Positions 33,656 to 44,510 of a DNA stretch of 64,000 bases are shown here, one piece after another. A program made the translations under genes and the position numbers. The DNA is from Gracilaria gracilis. Taxonomy: Eukaryota; Rhodophyta; Florideophyceae; Gracilariales; Gracilariaceae. The notes under the pieces were generated by a model. That model searched no databases, was not told the origin of the DNA, and worked only from the letters and a program-made list of their open reading frames with translations. Positions within the stretch are counted from its first letter, which is position 1; the number at the start of each line of letters is the position of its first letter. The stretch is from NCBI GenBank assembly GCA_030374805.1, contig JARGSG010000224.1:186001-250000 (forward strand), written 5' to 3'.

Positions 33656-34448
33656 ATGGAGGATGTAGACTTTCTTCTTGATACGATTGCGCTGCATGAA
33701 CCATACTTGCACCAGGACTGGGTTCTAATCAAAACAGATATCAACCACTGGGCCAGAGAGAATGACCTAACGACACTTATTCTTGAAAGCTTGAAAGACA
33801 AATACGAAAAACTCGCCTACGTCAGAACGAAGACAGGAAATCCGACAATTCATTCTCAAGACCGAAGGGCTAAGCTAATATACCGGGACATTAAAGCAAC
33901 GCCTCTTTCAAATGCCTTAGCTAATCCAGACTAGAATCTGAATCCCGCACAGGACGACGACCAGCGGGCACCGGAGAAAGCTAGGTTTATCGCAGTACGC
34001 CATAAACGAGGTCAATCATCGGAAAATGACGATGTTGACGGTACAGCACACCGTGGAACACAAGCAAGCACCTCGGCGGAGCCAATCGAATTTCCGAAGA
34101 AGAATATTCATCATCACATGGACATGTCTCGAAAGACGCCACAGGGTCGACGTTGTGAAGCATATGGAAGCTATGACCACGAATATGCTTTCCTTAGACG
34201 AGGTTCTCAAGAAAGCCCACACGCCAGAAAACAAGTCTACTACGGAAGATATGTGGCAGGTAATTCGGGATGAAACCCCCGCTGCCTTTCTCCCGAACGA
34301 TACGCAACCGAAGGCCCCACAAACTATCGAACAAACCCCACCGGAGGATGAGAACGTCCGCACCTCACAAAATCCTTTTCGTGCGTTTGGCTCTCGTTTT
34401 CCCGCTAATAGCGACCAGAGACAGTACGGATTTGGTTATGTCCAGTAG
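33656..34448 (+). pseudogene. Myb/SANT-like (DUF6818-type) DNA-binding protein of a PIF/Harbinger element
   Basis: Starts at ATG 33656. The first 93 residues have the trihelix-like pattern DFLLDTIALHEPYL..W, INHWAR, LESLKDKYEKLAYVRTKTG, RRAKLIYRDIKA, typical of Myb/SANT-like proteins that partner Harbinger transposases and import them to DNA. A TAG at 33932 and then a frame change near 34100 break the gene. The continuing frame to 34448 is charged (DVVKHMEAMTTNMLSLDEV) with a Pro/Gln-rich end. It faces the Harbinger transposase on the opposite strand, the usual two-gene arrangement. Confidence 0.6.
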
Positions 34449-34599
34449 TGCGGATGCGCTTATTCATCACGTCGCACGACAGGGATAAAATGCGCAAGCG
34501 GTGCCACGAAACTGTGGGCAATATTCTGGATATTCTTCGAAACGGCGCCCGAAGACCCCGTACACCCCGCTCTGCCATTTCCCTCCGGGACGTTTATAT

Positions 34600-35469
34600 A
34601 AGTTAGAATATCATATCGATCGCGTCTTTCCCAACCGTACGCGGTATATATCTCTGGTTTGCTTTCGTTGCCCTCACCAGTTTCCCGTTTGTCGCTGTGA
34701 CGTTCGATGCGAAAGGCGAATCACCAAGAATTTGGTAGCCGTTCAGGGTCTTTGCATCGAAAAGGCGGGGTCAGTAGAGCCCAGACACGCCAGACAATTT
34801 GGAATCATTCCGGGAACCGGGTAAATTACAGCACCATGAACGAGCTCATGGCTAAAGTTTCATACGAAGAGATTCACAACTTCCACACCGCCCGTAAAAT
34901 CATTGTAGAACGCGTTATGTATTCTACTCTCTTCCGGCGGAGAGCAGGGAATACGAACCCCATCTGTAACAGCGAACACACCTCGAGGGAAACGGGCGGT
35001 CAAGGGCCTTTCCTGAGCTTGTAGCGCTGCGGAGTTTGCCATTTCTTCTTCAGATGGCCATTCAATTCTGGTTTCCGATATGCAAGGCGACCGCACTAAT
35101 TCGTTGAGAGCGTCAAGTGAAAGATTGAGCCAGTCGCATACGGACGACGGAAAAAGGCCAAAGATTGGCGACAGCGAAAAGAGCGTATCAGAAGTACGCA
35201 AGTACCACAGCGCCATCCCAAACAGATCAACAGGCCGAAGCAATGACTTTCTCCATTGTTCACAATTCTTCCTGCGGTAAGGCGATCCCCTGCGGCTGTT
35301 TAGCACTTCTTCGAAGAGGAGAATGAAGTGGTTTATAGTTTGTTATGTTCAACTCTGCTACGAAGTCATCCTCCGCCCCGCATGTCGATAGTTGATTCCA
35401 AGGTGTCGATTGCGTAGTCCAAACTGGTGGAATGAGCGCACAACGCGTGAATTTTCTCGTCTTAGACAT
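34600..35469 (-). pseudogene. PIF/Harbinger transposase (DDE_Tnp_4), frameshifted
   Basis: The start is taken at the Met at 35469 (MSKTRKF). Pieces in order: DDFVAELNITNYKPL, ALWYLRTSDTLFSLSPIFG, SSVCDWLNLSLDAL, the first catalytic Asp in GVFAVTDGVRIPC, the PGSRNDSKLSGVSGLY block (about 34819-34772) and the second catalytic Asp in YQILGDSPFA (about 34737-34708). The third acidic residue was not found, and the frame changes at least at about 35300, 34860 and 34770. Harbinger enzymes insert at 3 bp targets (TWA), but I could not find the terminal repeats of this copy. Confidence 0.75.
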
Positions 35470-35664
35470 CCTCCGCCTCGATGGCGGTGGGCGGAAAAAG
35501 ATGATAATAACGCAGAGAATGACACTAATTGCCTGGCAAAGGAAGATGTAAAGTAGGTCAGATTGCATTTCGAGTAGGTCAGACTACATTTCCAGTTCGA
35601 ATATGGATCTTGAAGAGGGTGAGATTTATACTTAGTAATCGAGGTTTGCTTTGCTTAATTTATG

Positions 35665-35708
35665 GCAAAGTGTCGATTTTCACTTCGGAGCGGGTTTCGA
35701 CACTTTGC
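35665..35708. repeat. Perfect 12-bp hairpin
   Basis: GCAAAGTGTCGA (35665-35676) and TCGACACTTTGC (35697-35708) are perfect inverted copies separated by 20 nt. No T-run follows, and the role is unknown. Confidence 0.7.
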
Positions 35709-35879
35709 TCCAGAAGTACAAACTCGCTGCCTCGTCGATGCGTTTTCTCTTCAGTTCATTGGGCAAAATCTGTCCGTCTGTCATTGTAACCTTTCTTAGC
35801 AGACCTCATTGTTACAGTTCGTCGACCTCTTGCGAGTCGAGCGCAGTGGATACGCGACACGTTTATAGTGGGCGTTCAC

Positions 35880-36104
35880 ACGTCGGTGTTATCGGAATGC
35901 TAGTTTTCGTGTCAAAAATGACCGAATTAAAACTATCGAAAACCCGGTGAATTTATCCAAATTTGAAAGTGCCTAATTTCGGAAAATATTTCCATATTTC
36001 CACTTTTGCTAGTTTGTCTGGAAAGCATCATTCACCATTATTTCCATCATTGCTAGTTTGGATGGCAGACAAACTAACATGTTACTTCCGTTCATGCTAG
36101 TTTC
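35880..36104 (+). repeat. Dispersed repeat R1, first part, split by element A
   Basis: Starts CGTCGGTGTTATCGGAATGC and aligns with 56834-57050. Element A inserted after GTTTC (36100-36104), and the repeat resumes at 47453. Confidence 0.85.
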
Positions 36105-36955
36105 TGTGGGGCAAAGCCGGGAACGGAAGGAAAGAACACAAACCGCGCCAGCGGCTACGCACCCAAGGTGTTCAGCCTTGCTCCCTATTGAGGCAGAGCA
36201 GTGGCAGAACCCTCCGATGAGGCCGACACGTGCCGGGCGTAACTCCAGGCAGCCTCTTCCTGACTTACAGACGGAGGTTGGGGGTGGAAATCGGGGTGCC
36301 AACAGGATGGATTCCACTGGGTGTGGCGTATCCCGTAGCAAAAGAGACGAGATAGAAGGTAGCAAAATGAGCCGCACTGCGGAGCACAGACTCGTGAGAG
36401 CTGGGAATAATCCCGAGACAAAAAGGGGCAAACCTGTACAACAGGGCGAAGTGTAACGAAGCCGTAAGACGGGAAAACAGAAAGAGTGTATGGAAGAATG
36501 ATAAATAAGAGGCCGTAACGACGGATCGGTGCTTCTCGGTGACGGAGGTGGATAACTTGTCCGGATAAGCGGCGGTATTCCCCGGGAATGGGGCAAAAGA
36601 CGGTGCGCAAGCGGAACTCAAGCTAGAGCCAACGCCTCGTTGAGGTTTACTTCCCGTACAGTGGCGGCAAGTGCTGCCACTTATATACGGCTGAAAAATA
36701 TCACTAAAATATCTAAGTACCCGGCACGCCGGCCAACACTACCCACGTGTACCTCCGTGGCACACTTACAACGGCGCATCCGGTAATCGGGCGCGGGCAC
36801 ACACGTGTCGCGCCAATCCTACCCTTCATAGGCGGGTCCCTAATCCGGGCCAAATAGGCAAATAGACTTCATAATAGTAGGAAGTTCAGCCGAAAATAAC
36901 AACGGATATATGAGTGGCATCCCCCTCAGTCCCTGCCAAGGGCAATTGCTCTACA
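36105..36955 (-). repeat. 3' LTR of element A
   Basis: 851 bp, begins TGTGGGGCAAAGCCGGGAAC and ends GCTCTACA. Direct repeat of 46602-47452. Confidence 0.97.
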
Positions 36956-36965
36956 TCTCCCCCTT
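36956..36965 (-). other. Polypurine tract of element A
   Basis: AAGGGGGAGA on the minus strand, abutting the 3' LTR, identical to element B. Confidence 0.85.
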
Positions 36966-37009
36966 CTCAGGCTGAAACTTCCATCTCGTTCGGCTTCTCA
37001 CCTCCCATC

Positions 37010-38806
37010 ATGGGCCTATATAATCCGGACTCCGGCGGTGAGCCTAACGACCACTTGGACTCCAACAACTTGGCACTCGTACCATACTTGGCACCTTCGA
37101 CTCTCATCGACTCAGCGATGCCTACCAATAACAACGACACCTCCGGTAATCCCGGCGCTCTCCCAGGTGGGACTGCGCGAATGACCGCTGCCGGACCGCG
37201 GTTCCGTTCGGTACCCTTGCCTCAATCGTCGGGGGCTTCCGCTTTCGGCGCGGCGTCCGTTGCTACAGCAGCGACTCCGGATCCAGCTCCCGTGTGGGAT
37301 TGGTTCCATGCTAGCGTGCCGACAAATACGGGAGGATGGCCCAGTCTTGGGAGTCTTCGCGTACGCGATTCTCACCGGCATAGCGGCCTGTTTGCACAAG
37401 CCCCGTGGTTCAATGCCGAAGCCGTTCGGAATGAAGCGTTGATCAACTCCTAGGCCATTGACGGTATCCTCCCCGGAGGGCTTCCCGTTAGCGTCGTGCG
37501 CTCATGGGACTGGCTCGCCCGTATCACGGTCCATCCAAATTGTCTCTGGTATACGAGAAGCGAGAGCCAGGCGTTCGCTCGCCGGGAGATTGCCCGCATT
37601 GGGTATGCGCGACATTTCCGGGCGCCGAACGAGCATCCGGTTCCGTCCTATTACGGGTTTGACGTGGCCTACTACCGTACGTTCGGCGAGGTTGAGTACG
37701 GAGATCGACTGGCTGTTGCCTTCGACGAGATTGACCGCTATGCGGATGTCGTCCAGCCCCACCAGGATCTCATCCTGTGGGCTCGTCCGATTCTTCGGGC
37801 CGAGTTCCGGTACCTCCGCAAGTCGTCGCGGCGCGAGTTCTTCGAGGGCCTCCGTCACGAGAGGAAGTGGCGATCCCGCTTCGGGGTTCTGGTGCCGTAC
37901 CAATGCTCGGAGGTTGAGCGAATCGCGGCGCGTTTTCATTAAGGGCGGTACGTTCCACTGCCATCGTTCTGGCCTGCGGTCGAGGTCCCTCGAGGGTGCC
38001 ATGTGGAGCTCCCCCCATGCCTGACATACGTCGGGTCGTACTACATGAAGAATCCGCCGCGCGGCCTTTGGAGCATCCTTGCCACCGAATGGACTGTCCG
38101 TGTCGCGGCTATCCTCCTCTGGGAGGCGTATGATCATTACCGGCTTTGGTTTGTGCCGGAGATGATTCGCCGATCCATTCGGAATTTGGACCTCACCGAT
38201 GTGCTCGGGTCCGTCCGCAACGCGCGGGAGGTGGTGTCCTTGGTGGAGGTCATCGACGGTGTCGAGTGGGACTCCGTGCCTGCTAGTCAGGTCTCCGAGG
38301 GTATCCGTCGGGTTACAGACCGGTCTCCCGGACGCGACGTCAACGCTGGCGACTTTGTATACTTCGACCCATGGGAATGGGAGATAGTCACAGCCGCCGA
38401 GGCGCGGGAGCGGCGTCAGGTCGAGCGGAGCATCCCAGAGGGCCATCCTCGTGGGTTCGTCCTCGTCGACGACGAGGAGGACGAGAGCCTTGATGAGGCA
38501 GGGAGCCCTATGGACCAGGGAGCGGACCAGCAGATCGACGTGATCGACGTAACCGGAGATGACGGCGGATCCGCTGATGCGGTAGTGCAGGATACGCCCA
38601 ACTCGGTTGGCGCGTGGCAGGCCTCCGCTTCTGCGGGCGGGGCCAGTTCGAGTACTGACCCCCAGGCGATCGTCATCGGCAGTTTCCTTCGCGGCATGGA
38701 TGTGCCCGTGTCTGACACGGTGACCGACTTGGCGCAGCTGCAGGGCCTTGCGGCTCAGTGGTTCGCCCAAGGTCGTGGGTCCGGTTCCGGACCGTCCGGC
38801 GTGTGA
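37010..38806 (+). pseudogene. Antisense accessory gene of retroelement A, unknown function, two in-frame stops
   Basis: One frame runs 598 codons from ATG 37010 to the TGA ending at 38806, broken only by TAG at 37451 and TAA at 37940. It lies between pol and the 3' LTR, in the direction opposite to gag-pol, with its start 55 bp from the LTR. N-terminal ~110 residues are Ala/Pro/Ser-rich. A middle aromatic-rich part follows (SWDWLARITVHPNCLWY, YYGFDVAYYRTFGEVEYGDR), then RRRQVERSIPEGHP-type basic sequence, an acidic patch (DDEEDESLDEA) and a Gly/Ser-rich end. No known domain is recognised. A decayed relative at 11790-12798 supports this strand as the coding one. Antisense extra genes in the same position are known in plant Tat-type gypsy elements (for example Grande, RIRE2); relationship to those is not claimed. 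Confidence 0.65.
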
Positions 38807-39093
38807 TCGAACTCCGTAGATACCAATATCTCTTGGCCCTATCATTAAATGTTTCCGGTTGCTACCGGCTTTTAGCAAATTCTCTTCATCCCTCCCCCTC
38901 CTCAGGGGGCAGCACCCCGCGAGTGCGCCTGTTCCTTATCTAAGGGAGGTATTCCGCTTGAAGCGGCAAATTCCTGTTCTTCGACTTCCTCTTCTTAGGC
39001 TTCTTCTTCGTCTTCTTCTTCTATTCCACTGTATAGTGGCTTGTCCGCAGAAGCGGCAAATGTTCCGCGTGAGCGGCATAGCTAGTGTGGGCG

Positions 39094-42000
39094 CTAACCC
39101 ACTTGGGCTTTGTCGAGCGAGTCCGGTGGCGGCGTGCCGGTCCTCCGGTGGTATTGAAGTACCTTTGAGCGAGGCAGGTGCTCGATAGGTTCCTGTGTGT
39201 CCTCCGAAGGGGGGTAGCCGTACCAACGGACTTGGTATACCAGCTCTCCAGTAGAGTCTTGGCCGCGCCTCACTATACGGTCCACTACGAACTCGCGTTC
39301 GTAGACACTCCGCTCTAGCGGCTTGACCAGTGAGTCCTCATCCCTGGCGGTCGAACAATCTTCCGTTGAGTGGCGGATTGCTCCTCCACTGTCGTGGCTT
39401 ATGCGGGCGATTGCCTTCGATTTCCGTTTCATCGGCAATGCATCCTGTATCCCAGGTCTCGGTTGCGCTCCCCAAGGAGGTTCTCGGAGAGTTACAATCT
39501 CTGGGGCGGGGTCTGAAACCACTTGTTTGTGGAGCTGTTGCGGGGGCCCATCTGGGCGGACTGTGAGCTTCCGGTGTTCCGGCGAGATCGTCCCGATCGA
39601 CGGGCGGCAATCCTCCGTACGGGGGTCTAGCGAGCGGTGCTCCGTCACGGGCGTTGCTGACGGTTCGCCACCCACAGCGGTGCGTGTGGCTCCAACCGTC
39701 GTGGTGCCGTGGTGAGCCGTCTCAATTACGGAACTACCGTTTTTTGACGGCTCGTCACTCTCCGTGGCACGCGTGTGCCCACGGCGTGCACTGTCATGTG
39801 CATAGTCATCCTTCAGAGGAGGGGGTTTACCCACGGTGCGTGGCGCGTGTCGCGCCGTGCGCGCGTCCAACTTACTTGGCTTCTGTCCACCTAGAGTGGT
39901 GTCCACCTGTACTGGTATGGCCGCGTGCTCTGCCGTTCCGGCGCCATCATCGATTAAGTCGATTGCCCTTCCCAAGCTTGGGTCTGCTGTCACGGCACGG
40001 TCTCTCACAACCAATGTCTTTTCCGAGTGGTCGGTCTTCTCCGCTGACGGGGCAACATTCGTCTTGGTCTTTTCCGCAAACGGGGCAACATTCGTCTCGT
40101 CTTCATTCCGCAGTGGCGGTGCGTCTCCGTGCGTGTTCCCGGACTTTGGGCTTTGAATAGCGCCGCCCGCCGAAGACGAAGGCGGTAACTCTGCATTCCC
40201 TGTCATTGGGCCGCCAGCGGGGCGCTTACCGTCACACGTCCATTCGCTTCCCGTCCGCGACGGCAAGGTTTCACTCACTTCGTCCCCGGCGGTGCCTTGC
40301 GCGGGTGTACTATCCGTTTGCGACGGCGTAGACTGCGGTGCAGCAGTGTAGCTAAAATGAGCGTCTCCCTCCCCCTCCTCAGCGGGAGCGCTGGGGCCCG
40401 GAGTGATAATCCCAGTAGTGGGCGCGACGCGTGTATGCACATACGCGTCTTGCCCAACTTTGGGGGTATGTTCCGTTTCCATAGGAAGGTCGGCCAAGCC
40501 GCGCGTTGCGTGCGGTAGAATTGCCAGGCCGGGTGGGCTAGTATCCGTTGTTGTCGGTCCTTGATGACCTTTGTGTACGGGAGGTTCTGGCGATGGTGCC
40601 GGCGTAACGCGATCACGCGAGAGGCGTTCGTGCTCTCCCTTGATGTTAAGGACAACCGTAGTATCGGTGACAGAGATGACCCTGTAGGGGCCGTCCGCGA
40701 TCGGAGAAAGCTTGTGCCGTTTTTCTTTTTCCGGGTTGTAGTATTCTTTCCGGAGAAAGACATAGCCACCTTCCTTTATCGGTGGGGCCTGCTTTCGCAG
40801 ACGTGTGTCGAAATTCCGCTTGTAGGCGGCTTGCGCCTTAGCGATTTGGTGCCCAACTACGGGAGTAATTTGTTTCAGCCAGCGCTTCCAGGCGTCCCTG
40901 TATAGGCGGGGTGAAGGGAATTTATCCAGCGTAGGTTGGGGCTCGACAGCCACCGATGGTGGAACACGTGATAAGACCAGTTCGAACGGAGAGATCTGGG
41001 TAGTGCGATGTACCTGCGTGTTGTAGGTATAGGTCACCGCATCGGTGTAGAGATCCCATTCCGACGGGTGGTCGGCGACAAAGGTTCGCAGCGCATTCAG
41101 CATGGTGCGATTGAAGCGCTCCACCTGGCCGTTACTTTGCGGATGGTAGGTCGTAGTAAACCAGTTCTTAATGTCCAGTATTCTACACACGTCCTGGAAG
41201 AACTTCGCAGAGAATTGCGACCCATTATCCGATAGTAAATCAATCGGCGGTCCGTAGACAACCACCCAGTGGGTTACGAACGCTTGCACGACCGCACTGG
41301 CGGTGATCTTCGTCAGCGGAACTGTCCGCACAAGCTTCGAAAAGCGGTCGGCTATGACGAGTACAAACCGATTACCTCGGCGAGTCCGAATAAACTCACC
41401 AAGTATGTCAATCGCCACGAACTCAAGTGGGGCCCTTGCGGGGAAGAGTACCAACTGTTTGGAGTATTTCCGCAGTTTGACGCGGTTCTTTGCACAACCA
41501 GAGCATCCACGAGCAGTGGCGTACGCATCGAATGCCATAGCTGGCCAATAGAAGTCCTTCCTAAGGGTGTAGTACAACTTCCTTCCACCAGGGTGGGCCG
41601 ACAACTTCGCGTAATGCGACAAATGCAAGACTCGAGACTGAAGCGAGTGAGGTACCACAATCTGTGGTCGGTCAGGAACCGTTCGAACCAAGAATCCTTG
41701 GTCGTTCATGACAAAGGGCAGTTGAGCTCCACCGTTCAGACGGGCGCGCACCCTACTGCAGAACGGGTCCGTATACTGTTCCCGGATCAGTTCTTCCGGT
41801 GTTATCGGCACGAATGATCCCGGTACTGGCTCCGTATCTGAAACGGCTAAGACAGCGTCATAGACGTCCCATCCCTCCAAATCTTCGTCTTCGTCGTCCT
41901 CCATAAAGAACCAGGGTATTTCCAGATCATCGACTGGCTCAGCTTCTGCCGCAGTCGGTAAGCGGGAAAGTGCATCAGCCTGAGTGTTCAGGATTCCCTT

Positions 42001-44508
42001 CTTGTACTGCACGTCGAAGTCGAACTCCGATAATCTTAGCCTCCACCGCATCAAGCGGCCAGAGGGCTCCGCAATCGAGAGAAGCCATCGCAGAGCCGAA
42101 TGGTCGGTATGAACGGCAAAATGTCCTCCCATGAGGTACGGTCGCAGCGTCTGGAGAGCCCAGACTACTGCTAAGCATTCTTTCTCGGGTACCGAGTAAT
42201 TCCTTTCATGAACGTTAAGGCTTCGAGACCAAAAAACAATTGGAAGTCGTTCGCCACTCTCCGTGGTCTGCAACAGGGCACAGCCGATCTGGAAATTGCT
42301 GGCATCCGTATCGATGGCATAGGGCAATCCGAGTTTCGGCAGGGAAAGAATTGGCGGCGAAGTTACTGCATCAATTAGCGATGAGAATGCCGTTGCCTTA
42401 CGGTCATCGAATGGTTCCAGTTTCACTGGCTGTCCCTTTCGCAAGAGTTCATTCAATGGAGCTGCTATATCCGCGAAGTGCGGAATAAAACGGCGGTAGA
42501 CATTGCAAAGGCCGAGGAAGGATCGGAGTTCCGTCTGAGCCCGTGGGTGTTTGGCCTCCTTGAGGGACCGCACACGTACAGCGTCAATCGATAGCCGTCC
42601 CGGACGGATTAAGTGGCCGAGATATTTCACGGTTTCGGTAAAGAACTCGCACTTCTTCAACTTCAGTGTGATGCCTGCCTCTCGTAGGACTCGCATCACC
42701 TCCCGAACGTGGGTCAAGTGCTCGTCTAGGTTACTGGAGAACACAATGATGTCATCCAGGTATACCAGGCACGTTTTCCATTTAAAGCGGGCAAGCAAAA
42801 TGTCCACTGCTCTTTGGAAAGTGGCAGGGGCGTTCGTGAGCCCGAAGGGCATCCGGTTGAATCGGTATAGTCCTTGATGAAATACAAACGCCGTTTTATT
42901 ACGGTCCTCTGCCCTAACTGGGACTTGCCAATATCCCCAGTTCGCGTCGAGGGTCGTGAATACCTTTGCGCTTCCGAGCGAATCGATACATTCGTCCATC
43001 TTCGGGATGGGATACACGTCCTTGACGGTAGCCGCGTTAAGCTTGCGGTAATCGATACAAAAACGCCAAGACCCATCGGGTTTGGGAGCGAGTACCACGG
43101 GCGAGGCCCATGGCTACTGGGCCGGTTCAATGAATCCGGCGCGGAGCATCTTCTCCACTTGAGTCTTTTCTTCTTCCCGAGCTGTCGGTCCTGCCCTGTA
43201 GGGGTGTTGCGAGATTGGCCGAGTGTTCGGCATCAAATCTATCCGATGTTCGGTGATCCCAATTTTCCCAAGGGAACCGTCCCAAATGGGGGTGAACTCA
43301 CGTAGCATATCCCGTAACTTCTCACGGTGAGACTCTGGGACATGGTTAAAGTCTAGAGACTCGAGCTCCTGTACGGGGTCCTTCTTCTCAGATCCAGGTG
43401 ATTCTGGCCTTCCTTCCGACAGTGTCGGCGCTGCTTCTTTCGAATAGTTCAACACTTCTTTACCCGACGATTTCGGCGCAGCGTCTCCCGACGAAGTCTT
43501 TGGTACGGTTGTGTCAGCGCACTTCCCCTCTCCCTCCTCAGCTTTGAGAATTCCGAGAACCTCGGCGGTAGAGACCTGTGTGGGTACAATAGCCAACGGG
43601 TGTGGTAACATGGAACCAATGACTTGGTTCTTTACCAACCTCTGTTGGGAGGAGCTGAAATTAGCAACCAATACCCTGAAGGGCTTTTCTGGCTCAACAA
43701 GTACAATCTCATTCGCGAGGGCCACGTTCTGCCTTTCGTAAAGGAGAGGCAATGGCTGAACGGTTTGCAGGCCGTGCTGTAGGGACGTGACCGTGACCCA
43801 TGTCTGGGATTCCGGTGGAATGCAAATAGACCGAGCCACTCGGAGCTTCGTAGATGAACGGTGCGATTCCGCTGGCTGCTGGGCCACTGGCAATGGAACT
43901 TGCTTCTTGAAAGCCTTTCGTAAAGGTCGCCGAACAATTGGCACTGTTGTGCCGTCCTCCAGCTCGAAGGTCCTTTTCCGTGGTCGAGTTGCTTCGACAA
44001 AGCGGTCGCAGAAATCACATCCCAGTATGACCGGCGCAGCTAAACGCTTGCAGACTATGAATTCCAAGCGGAAAACGCAACGGCCAAGCCTGACAATCAG
44101 GTCAATTACTCCCACGATTGAAAGGGGCCTTTTGTTTGCATCCGCTATCTCGGTCGGTGGGGCCGGCCGAATCTGAGACAATAACTGCGGCGGAATAAGC
44201 GATTGAACCAAAAAGTTTGGACCAGCACCCGTGTCGAGAACGGATAACTGCCGAACCATATAATGGTCGGATATCCCGAGGTCGGCGAAAACTTTGTAGT
44301 TTCGTTTCGCCATGACCAGGACTCTATCCGGAGCGCGGAAATTGCGTGACCGTACCCACGGGCGACGGAGAACACCGAGATGTTCCGAGTCCACGTCTGT
44401 CGTGGCCATCTTCCTCGTAAGGATCGTGACCGGGGAGCGAGGCTTTGCAACCTCCGGCGCAGTTGAGCTCGACTGAGTTTGCGCCGCTCCTTCAAAGGAG
44501 GCTCCCAT
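39094..44508 (-). pseudogene. pol: Protease-RT-RNaseH-integrase-chromodomain polyprotein of element A, one TAG
   Basis: Starts at ATG 44508, 2 nt after the gag stop and in another frame. Protease active site is D92 in LDTGAGPNF. A single in-frame TAG (43114-43116) follows IEPAQ just before PWASPVV. After it the frame continues 1334 residues, numbered here from Met 43098: RT box YLDD at 113-116; RNase H acids in IDTDAS (about 263), KECLAV (307) and HTDHSA (332); integrase zinc finger (H495, H502, C532, C535); DDE residues D564, D624 and E660; a long low-complexity linker with AEKT repeats; and a C-terminal chromodomain (YEREFVVDRIV, YQVRWYGYP, EPIEHLPRSKVLQY). In element B the TAG position reads Ser, so it is probably a point mutation. 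Everything else looks functional. Confidence 0.93.
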
Positions 44509-44510
44509 GC

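Noticed and set aside
37502-38878. Uninterrupted 458-codon minus-strand frame opposite the antisense gene of element A
   Set aside because: Its composition follows from complementing the plus-strand codons, it has no domain, and the relative at 11790-12798 supports the plus reading. It is kept in mind because it is uninterrupted.
39323-40160. Several plus-strand frames over the integrase-chromodomain linker of element A
   Set aside because: They lie opposite the continuous pol frame in a GC-biased linker, so they are shadows.
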